From contig JALMGJ010000015.1 in NCBI GenBank assembly GCA_023362775.1, positions 10,437,501 to 10,501,500 on the forward strand: a DNA stretch of 64,000 bases, given 5' to 3'. This stretch comes from Charina bottae. Its lineage: Eukaryota; Chordata; Lepidosauria; Squamata; Charinaidae. Both the position numbers and the translations under genes were made by a program. A model generated the notes under the pieces. That model searched no databases. It had not been told where the DNA came from and saw nothing but the letters and a program-made list of their open reading frames with translations. This document shows positions 55,991 to 64,000 of the stretch, piece after piece. Within the stretch, counting starts at the first letter, position 1, and each line of letters starts with the position of its first letter.

Positions 55991-56739
55991 ACAAGATGGC
56001 AAATATGGCCAGCAACACAAATGTAGGTAGACACATCCCACAGACATCTCATTTTACATCATTATTTATTTTCATTTTAGCAATTTATGTCTCACAAGCA
56101 CATCTACATACTAAATACAGTACATCAGTATCAATTGGGATAAAAGTGTACATGCGCTTGAAGTTTGCAACTATTATTTAAGATCCTTAAATAGCTTATA
56201 GCCTTCAAATTGGACATAATGAAATTGTGATCTGACTTCTCACTATGGCAGCCTATTATGTCAGTTGAAAAATACTTTTGAATGGTAATTTTCTCCCTCC
56301 AATAACTAATACAGACAAATTAATGTCTAAATTAATAGAAGCAGTTATAGATGCACAGCAAACTCTGATGTAAAAATTATGTTATTTTTAAATGCTTTCT
56401 TCCTATGTTTCTAAAAATAGAATGAAATGGAAAAATTCAACAGATGAAATTTCTTCCGACATGGATATTAAGTGATGGAGAAAACTATACCTAATAGTTT
56501 TCTTCTGTGAATGAGTGCTCCGATCAATAATAAAGTATATTGAGGGGAGGCAGTGGTTTTACCTAATAATTTGGAAGGGAGACCATCAATTCATTTCTAG
56601 GAAGTATCAGTATAAACTTTGTGATCAACTGTCTATTACATTACATTATGTTTCATGAAAGACAAGAAAAAATATGGAAAGGCAAATAAAATTCTCAAAC
56701 TATTAAACCAAACTAAATGCAACTGAAAAGTAATATGTA
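55991..56739. other. No recognised feature
   Basis: AT-rich, unique-looking. A 61-codon frame at 55996-56181 has no motif. Confidence 0.45.
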
Positions 56740-57050
56740 TTGCAAGGGGAGGGGGTGACTTACAACAATAACTGGAGGAACTAGACAGAGTACAAAGAAA
56801 GGAACAAGGATGGTGAGATTTCTTGTTGTTCCAGTTCCAGGGCAGAGGGTGTGGATCTATTCCCCATAGTGCCCAAGAGTAGACAAAGACCAATATATGG
56901 AAATGTAACAGAGGGAGATCCACACTCAAAATAAGGAAGAACTTCCTGACCATGAAAGCTATTAAGTGGTGGAAAGTGTTATTCTCATCTGGCCTTCTAA
57001 GGCAATAGGATAAAAGAAGCAAGATTAAATTTGTATGCCAGGCCTTATGG
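56740..57050 (+). mobile_element. CR1-type LINE 3' end fragment
   Basis: Blocks in order: aactagacagagtacaaaga, ttccccatagtgcccaagag, agggagatccacactcaaaa, taaggaagaacttcctgacc, tattaagtggtggaaagtg. The last two are the typical 3' region of amniote CR1 elements (aggaagaacttcctgac and the following sgtgga). The 178-codon minus frame at 56636-57172 is antisense to this and to the next repeat and is not a gene. Confidence 0.75.
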
Positions 57051-57074
57051 ACAGTACATATATAACTAATTGAA

Positions 57075-57300
57075 GAGAATATTTGTAGCTCAGGGTTGAA
57101 CTGGGGAGTCCTTGGTGCTCTCTGAGCCTTGTTGTTTTCTTGTAGACGTTTCATTGCCAGGCTAGGCAACATCTTCAGTGCAGAAAGGGAGTGGAACTTG
57201 CTCTCTGTTGATATACCCTGACTTGTCCTGCCTGTGTTGGGGAGGGTGTTGTACTCTCCTTGGTAGTACCTTGTTTGGGTTGTTGTTTTCTGCTTGGTTG
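57075..57300 (+). repeat. Second copy of the palindromic repeat of 19665-19930 (right arm diverged)
   Basis: It shares agaagagaata, tgtagctca, ggttgaact, ggagtccttggtg, ctctctga and a gacrtttcatt block with the left half of 19665-19930. The right inverted arm is not conserved here. The 5'-truncated SINE follows within 10 bases. Confidence 0.7.
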
Positions 57301-57307
57301 ATTAACG

Positions 57308-57531
57308 TCGGTAAAATGAGTACCCATCTTGCTGGGGGAAAGGTAATTACGACTGGGGAAGGCAATGGCAAACCACCCCACTCTATAATCTGCCAGGAAA
57401 AAAATTCCAAAAGCGGCGTCTCCCCAGGGGTCACATGACTGGGTGCTTGTACAGGGGAACCTTTCCTTCCCTTTCCCTTTCCCTTTCCCTTTCCCTTTCC
57501 CTTTCCCTTTCCCTTTCCCTTTCCCTTTCCT
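57308..57531 (+). mobile_element. 5'-truncated tRNA SINE with expanded (CCCTTT)n tail
   Basis: From 57308 it matches the body of 54643-54945: gtaaaatgagtacccat, ggcaatggcaaaccacccca, aaaagcggcgtctcc, and gtgcttgtacaggggaacct. The 3' end passes into a (CCCTTT)n array at about 57468-57530, 10-11 units. The head is missing. The array is the SINE tail expanded into a microsatellite. Frames of 71-139 codons across the array are artefacts. Confidence 0.85.
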
Positions 57532-60500
57532 TGGAAGATAGAAACTCATCAAAAAGGTTTGAGGAGACAAGGCATCCATTAACATTTCTAGCAATTTGAC
57601 AGTTCAAGCTTTGAGAAAAATAGAGGTTCACCTTCCAAAGCTGCAAATAAACATATATCAGTTGTTTATGGTAATGATGCAGTCATTTCAAGTACAACAC
57701 AAGTAGATCAGAGGCAGAACCTTTAAGCCCTTGTTTCATATCATAGAGATTTAATGATGCCAAAATAACAGTGGGATCTTTAACTTGGAGGCTTCCAAGT
57801 CATAGACACTGATGGAATACTAATAACATCTGCCAAGAAAAAATTAAGGCATTTAAATATTGGGGAGTTACTTCTTCATCTTCTTCTATTTGTAGAGACA
57901 AAATGAGGGTAATTATACTACTGACCAGGTCCATAAGATTTCTCATGCTATACTGCAGTTTGCTAGCAGCAGAGATGATTACCATCTTGTTATAAATATA
58001 TAAGCTAAAGTAATCATCCACCTGTTATATGGATCACAGATTTGAAATTATAAAGTTCCAAGACTTCTAAAAGTGGTACAGCCTTGCTGTGAGTTCCTCA
58101 AAATGTCTCCTCCGTTTGTTTTTCCATATGGACACTGGGCTAGAGGTTTTTGTGTGGCTTTGTAGTTTAAAATCTAGCTAAAACTGATCTCTAATATGGG
58201 AAGAGACATTGTTTCCTTTTTTTCCTCTTAAGATGTTGGTTTGCATGCATGCGTCATAGGATGGGCCGCCAATTTGCATCCTGCCCCATGCAGTATTGTG
58301 GAGATAATGGTATTTTGGGACACCATAGGGAAAAATACGATAGTCACAAATATGCAAATAATATTTGGGGAACATCTATGGAAATGGTCTTTTAATCAGA
58401 GGGCAGGGTGAGAAAGTAATACTTGAAAAAGAAAACTATGAGAGAATTTCACACACATACTGTATGCTATACATGAATAAAGAGCATGATAAATTGTTTT
58501 GTTCCCACTCACCTACTTTTTTTATTTTCATACTACATCAGAAGGAAAAGGATGTTCCATATTTTCTGGGCTGAGGGCCATATCTAGATTCTGAGTTGGA
58601 AAGGACACAAACTAAAATTGATTTCATTTATATTTAACATTTATTTATCTGAGTTATTTAAATGTCTCATTCCACTTTTCCACACAGAAAGCCCTCAATA
58701 CTGTCAAACATAACATTAATATAATCTCTGAGTACATAATAAAGTTACTCACCAGTTATGTATTTAGTCTTTTTGTTTTTTTGTTTAAATTTCTTAAATA
58801 CAGGTTGTTAATTACTTTTGGAGGAAAGTTCCTGGAGAAGGAAGGAACTTTCCCAACTATTTTGGGGTGGCACATTGTCCTGGAACTTGAGATTGAGATT
58901 TTATGAATGATAAGTAGGAGATACTTAAAAGCTGGGAACTTTAAAAGATTGTACAAGGAGTGTATAACATAAGCCTAGACTTGCCAAATGCAGTGGGGTG
59001 GTTGCTTAGAGACAAAGAACATACCATCTCAATGAAATGCTGAATAAATAAAATCTGCCACCCACCTAATCTTGTAATTTCTGTAGATGGAAATATCACA
59101 TTTCTGTAAAAAAACTATAGTGTGCTTGACTTTCCCACTAATGCATTTAGGTAGCTTTTACACTGGAGACAGTTTGCTTTCTGCCGTTTCAATAATAAAT
59201 TTTAGCAATTTAAATTAAAGAAATCCATCTGATTATCTTTACAGTTAGTGATATATGAATGTGTGGGCCTTGAACAAGTGAAATAAATGATGGTATCTTG
59301 GTAAAATGCCGGCGCCTGCAAATAAACCAGTATGTAATCTTATTATGCCTTTTGCTTGATGTTATTTCTGAAGATCAAATGATCAAATTCAAAGTGATCT
59401 GCACTTTGTCTGGTAGCATTTATTTTTAGCAATGCCAATAACATAACACCCGCCCATTTTTATTTTTAATTTAATTTATTTATTTTTTGTTTCTCAAACT
59501 ATAGCCAACTGGTTTATCAGTTTTGCTGCCATTTTGCATCTTCAAAAACTCCCATGATACTGGGACCAGTCTCTAATTTCATTTATTGCAACAAAGGCAT
59601 TTTATTTGTTGCAAGTGAGGACACAAACATATCCCTGCTGCTGCAATCCATATCCGAGACAAAGTACAACTAGTACATGGCAATGCAAAGCTTTTGTATT
59701 GTATTGTACAATGATCTACAATATTGTGTTGTATTGTTCAATGCAACCTCAAGACTACCCAGACAGTATTTCTGGAATCCCAAGGCTAAAAATAAATTTT
59801 TAAAAGAGTAAAGTTGAAGCATGGCTATAAAATGCAAAACTGCCACATTTTACAAGCTTTCAGGTGATACAGCTGAAGACACTTAAAGAGTCATAAGGTC
59901 TCAAGGGTGAGATGTGATGATTTCTGGCCATTATTTATTTGTTTATTGCTACTTTGAGACACTCAGTGCCTGCTGACCCCTGATCTACAGCATAATATTG
60001 GGAAGTGGCCTAATTAAAACTGACACAATAGGACTACTGATATTACCATAAATAATAGTAATTTCAGATCATGACAGTTTAATATCTCAGAAAGAAGTTC
60101 AGAAATAATTGGCTGCTTGGTATACAGTGTTATACATTATTACAAAGCACTTAGATGTTGCAATGCATGCTAATTTATTAATGTTTGTTCAGCAGATGTC
60201 TTAATAACACAAATCTAATTTATTTTAATGTTGATCTAATTGCTAATAAACTATTTATAAAGAATCCTATTTATTTAAATTAGGACTTTATGTGAAACAC
60301 ACACTTTTCTCTGCAAAGGCATAAAAAATACATTCAGTCTTCCATAAGATGCATCAAAAAGTTACTTACTATCATATCTTAGACAATAATTATATTTGAG
60401 AGTTGCCAACTGTTTTCTTGAGTGAAACTCTTCTGCTTTTTAAAATTGGCAGAAGAGTATATTAGATATTGCTTGCTTTATTGCTATAACTTTCATGTTG

Positions 60501-61304
60501 GGAATTGCTGCAGATACTGATTTTTCCTTTATTATACAGCTCTCTTAGTACATAAAAAGAATAGTATCATATAAACTCACCAAATTAATTAGCCAGCTAT
60601 AGCATCAATGAATTTGCCACCACAGATTTATCCTGGAGTAGAAGTGATATTTTGGCTGAGTACCTATGAAGAATTTAAGTATCTTCATGAAGAAATTCAA
60701 GAAAGGAGGTTCCATCTCCTATGAATCAAGAAACTATCCCACTACTAACACCATGTAGAGAATAAAGAATGACCAGCAGCCACAGTGAAGTAGTGATTTG
60801 AAGTTCCTCTCCTGAGAAAATAGTTTCCTACTTTACTAAACTTCATCATCTAAACTGTGAAAAAGATTTATTTTATCCAATAATCCTTTTGACATACATA
60901 GGAAACAATGGCTGAAGAAAGTTTGGCTAAAAGAACTGGAATACAATATTAATTGATCCAATTGCCCTGAAGATGTAGGAAGCACCACTCTCCATTATCT
61001 TGTAAAGTGATCATTCTCCCCACTTGCCCAATGATCAAATTCTCTGGACAGATAAATTGCAAAAAACATTTTGTATGTTACTTTTTGGCTAATTCTCCAT
61101 ATCCCAAGGGCTCAAAGCTTCATCAAGGGTGCAATACACTTCTTGTTTTAACTGGAGCTCAGAGCAAAAAAAAAAAAAGTGGGTTAAAAGCCTATCATGT
61201 AAGTCTGGCACATGTTCTAAGGAGAGTTTAAAAGATGACTTCAGTATGTCAAATTAAAAACTGAAATAGAACACATGGATCTTTTTTTTTCTTTAAAAGT
61301 ACAT
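57532..61304. other. Longest block without recognised repeats (3.8 kb)
   Basis: AT-rich and nearly free of microsatellites. Parts at 59120-59480 and 60060-60300 are dense in TAAT/ATTA words and would suit a conserved developmental enhancer or simply old AT-rich DNA. Frames are under 75 codons without motifs. Confidence 0.4.
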
Positions 61305-61326
61305 CAACAACACAATTGTAAGGTAT

Positions 61327-62231
61327 GGATTCCGGTGGGAACATGGCTGACTGAACAGCTGTGCCCGCGAGCTTCTCAGGCAGATCTGACAACATGGCTT
61401 TTTTTCTGGGCTCAGGCAGGCTTTTCCTGAAGCCCTAGAGCGATTTCATGCACAGAAAATGCTCGGAATCATCCCATTTGAACTCCTGAATGGCGCCTCG
61501 CAGCCAGAAGATCGCGAACAGGATTGGCGCCAATCTGGTAAGTGATGCCGGGAGTCTGGGACATCATTTCCAAACCGCGCTGTAGCCTTAAAGGGACACT
61601 AAGTCAAGCCACCCCATTTCAAAACCACCCAATTTATATTTTTTTTCAAGTTTATGTACCCTAAGAGAGGCTTTCTACAGCAAGGAGAAGCAAACTCTCT
61701 TGGTGCCTATTGTTACTTCTGGATTAATTTTTAAAAATATTTTTAAGCTTTGGCTTGTTTTCTGGTTTTAGGTTTAATAGGGTTAGGATTGTTATAATAT
61801 TATTAATTATATAAAGTAGACAATTTATATGTTTTTATAGTCTGATTTTTATTATAGTGGACAGAAATATATAGAATAGTGGTAGGAAGGAAATAATCAA
61901 ATAAATGTTTTTTGGGAGGGAATTTGATTTGGAGGTTTATATATTTCGTTTTCTTTTAATATAAGGGGAAGGAGCAATTGTATTTGGTGATTTTTATAAT
62001 GTGTTAATGGAAGGATTTATAGAAATAATGTGATCTTGGTTTGATATAGAGTAAGGGATTGATTATGGAAATTGCTGTATATTCTTGGTGTTGAAAGTTG
62101 GAAGTCATTTATGTAATGTTTTAAAAAAATTCTCTTTTTGTCTTTCACACTTCTTTAGTTTTTTCTTTTTTTAGTTTTTTTTCTTTTTGTAGTTTTTATC
62201 TTTGCTTTAAACCTAATAAAATTCTTAAAAA
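61327..62231 (+). mobile_element. ORF-less L1 (5' UTR joined to 3' UTR) with target duplications
   Basis: The first ~260 bases are GC-richer and CpG-containing (promoter-like 5' UTR: gattccggtgggaacatggc, gcgccaatctggtaagtgat, ttaaagggacact). AT-rich UTR follows, and the last ~230 bases match the L1 3' UTR at 29-250, ending taataaaattcttaaaaa. No ORF1 or ORF2 sequence lies between. Direct repeats of 22 bp (20/22 identical) flank it at 61305-61326 and 62232-62253. So this is one complete 905-bp insertion of a non-autonomous L1 and not a rearranged fragment. Confidence 0.82.
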
Positions 62232-62253
62232 CAACAACACAGATGTAAGGTAT

Positions 62254-64000
62254 TCACCAGCAGTGCTGCCAGATGTGTGAGTAAAGATGGGACCCCACCC
62301 TAGCACTATGTTCAGTGTTTTAGAAAACTACTTTGTGTTTCATGTGCTTTCAAGTTAAATAAGTGTGTGTTCCTCAGCCATTTACCGCATGCATCCTTCT
62401 TCTTTTTCCAAGTTGTATGGGTCTTTGAGTTCTTTATTGGGTAGATTGCCTAGAGCCATTTGCAGTAGAAGAAATTAAGACTCTATATTTCTCTTGAATA
62501 AGAAGCTCAGAAGTTCCTTGGGTATTTATTTTTAAATAGATTAGCATCCTACCTTGAACAGAATGAAACTTCCTTTTGAAGATTTTGTTTTGTACACCCC
62601 CTCTTTTTTGTTGTGCAAGATGATATTAAGGAGGAGGAGAAGCAGCACCTTCTGAGAACTGCACCTGTTCTTCTCATTCAAGCACTGCTAAAAACTGCCT
62701 AAGAATTTGCAAAGCTCTTATGCTTTCCAACATACCCTTGCTATTTATATGCAAAACCACTGCTTTGTTGTGGTTTGAAATTCCTCAAGATAGTTACTCT
62801 GCTGAGAAGCACATGCTCAAATGGGATATATCCTCTGAAAAGAAAGGCAGTGCCTTCCTTGTATGTTACAAAAAGCTGCTCTTGATAGTGAGAAAAAAGA
62901 TTACTTTCCAGGTTTTGAATTAATTGAATTCAAAATTGAATTTTGGATTCTTGCCTTGCTTCTCACGGAGAAACATGCATTTCTTATTGCTTAGTTTTAT
63001 GGTCTGCCTCTCTTCTAAGAAGTCAAGACAGTGCACTTAATGCTTCTTCCCTGGTCTTTTTTTTCCCCCTACAACAAAAATATTATAAAGTAGGCTGACT
63101 TGAGAGGTAACAACTAGCCCCAAGTTACTTAGTTTTGATGTCTGAGGATTAACTTGAATCTGAGTCTCTGTGATTGGAATCCCAAACCTTATGCACTACA
63201 CTGCTCTCTCATAATAAGATAAAGTGTTGGGAGGGGGGGTCCATGAAGATCATAAGATCATCTCTTTTGAACACTCTGTCTCTTAATTAAATTAAAAGGG
63301 GGGAACCCTTGAATGTTATGGATGAAATTGAATAGAGAGTTTGATACAGAAAGAACATAAACTAGAAACACAAATTTTTCATTTTGCATTTTAGATGCAT
63401 TGATTGGAGAAATAAAGTGAAACAAAACAATGTCTGTGTTACCAGTATAGGAATTGAAAATACCTTCAGTTGTATTGACTCCAGAGCAATTCCATGAGAA
63501 CTTTAAGCATAATATTTTGGGTATTGTAGTTGACAATTTCACTCTATGATTCCTATTGTGCTCATCACAGATCCTGACATTTAGATCCTGATTAGATTAG
63601 ATTTCATTAATTCTGGTCAGTGTCCAGTGGCTGGCAGTATACAAATGTTAGAAAAATAAACAGAAGAAAAAGTCAGTGCCCCCATTCTCCTCCTACCTGC
63701 ACACATACAGTATAAGATCAAAGGACACGTTATGCTAACCAGGTAGCCTGCAGTTCTCCTGCTGTTTTACTTTTTTTCAAGAGGTAGTTGAATCCTTTCC
63801 TCCCCAGCTATGTGTCCTTGAAATATCAGACTTTAACTTTGCATGCACTGGCTTTCTGCACCTATAAATTTGCCATTCACATGGAACAATGGACATTGAG
63901 ATAGTTAACAGAGAGATTCTGCAGTTTTATCTCCTTTTTTAAAAGCCTTACTTTGCCTGTCTATACAGTATGTCACATGCCTCCTATTGGTTAGGCTAAT
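62254..64000. other. No recognised feature to the window end
   Basis: AT-rich, unique-looking. The 67-codon plus frame at 62720-62923 and the 94-codon minus frame at 63258-63542 have no recognisable motif. Confidence 0.45.

Noticed and set aside
56636..57172. 178-codon minus-strand frame, the longest in the window
   Set aside because: It is antisense to a CR1 3' end and covers part of the palindromic repeat; no protein family is recognised and the composition is irregular.

Overview
The window looks like a gene-poor stretch of a squamate reptile (lizard or snake) nuclear genome. The evidence is the mix of interspersed repeats. There are several Sauria-type tRNA SINEs with flanking target duplications, a Bov-B LINE 3' end, L2- and CR1-type LINEs, a squamate-type L1 lineage, hAT-type MITEs, solo LTRs, and many long microsatellites including two GATA arrays. 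No rRNA, functional tRNA gene, operon or CRISPR array is present, and I could not recognise a single host protein-coding gene. The open frames are short and are either chance frames or translations of repeats.

Layout. 0-7.5 kb: an L1 3' end cut by a hAT element at the very edge, a decayed L1 (ORF1 and ORF2 pieces) carrying two younger insertions, an antisense L2 reverse-transcriptase fossil, and two copies of an unclassified repeat (here 'X'). 8-10 kb: a cluster of simple repeats. 12.4-14.4 kb: three antisense retroelements in a row: an L2 3' end, a LINE with a C-terminal zinc finger, and a ~490 bp SINE with an L2-like tail. 19.7-20.4 kb: a palindromic repeat followed by a probable LTR. 23.9-24.35 kb: a hAT-type MITE with a GC-rich minisatellite inside. 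28.3-33.3 kb: repeat 'Y', a Sauria SINE, the second copy of the L2-tailed SINE, and an L2 3' end. 37-46.7 kb: a Sauria SINE, an antisense L2 fossil that keeps a YADD motif, a twin-primed LINE fragment, a solo LTR, and a complete small hAT MITE. 48-57.5 kb: the densest SINE/LINE region (Bov-B, a second solo LTR, CR1, several SINEs). 61.3-62.2 kb: an L1 that has both ends and target duplications but no ORFs.

Long blocks between these (roughly 9.8-12.4, 20.4-23.9, 29-32.4, 33.3-37.4 and 57.5-61.3 kb) are AT-rich, mostly non-repetitive to the eye and unannotated. They could be intronic or intergenic, and may hold conserved regulatory elements that cannot be recognised without alignment.

No new defence or metabolic system is visible. 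The most informative signals are transposon biology: an ORF-less L1, a textbook twin-priming inversion, two members of one hAT MITE family with different GC-rich cargo, a SINE that carries ETS- and ZNF143-like promoter motifs, and microsatellites growing out of LINE/SINE tails. Family names rest on recognised motifs and protein similarity read by eye, not on a database search.
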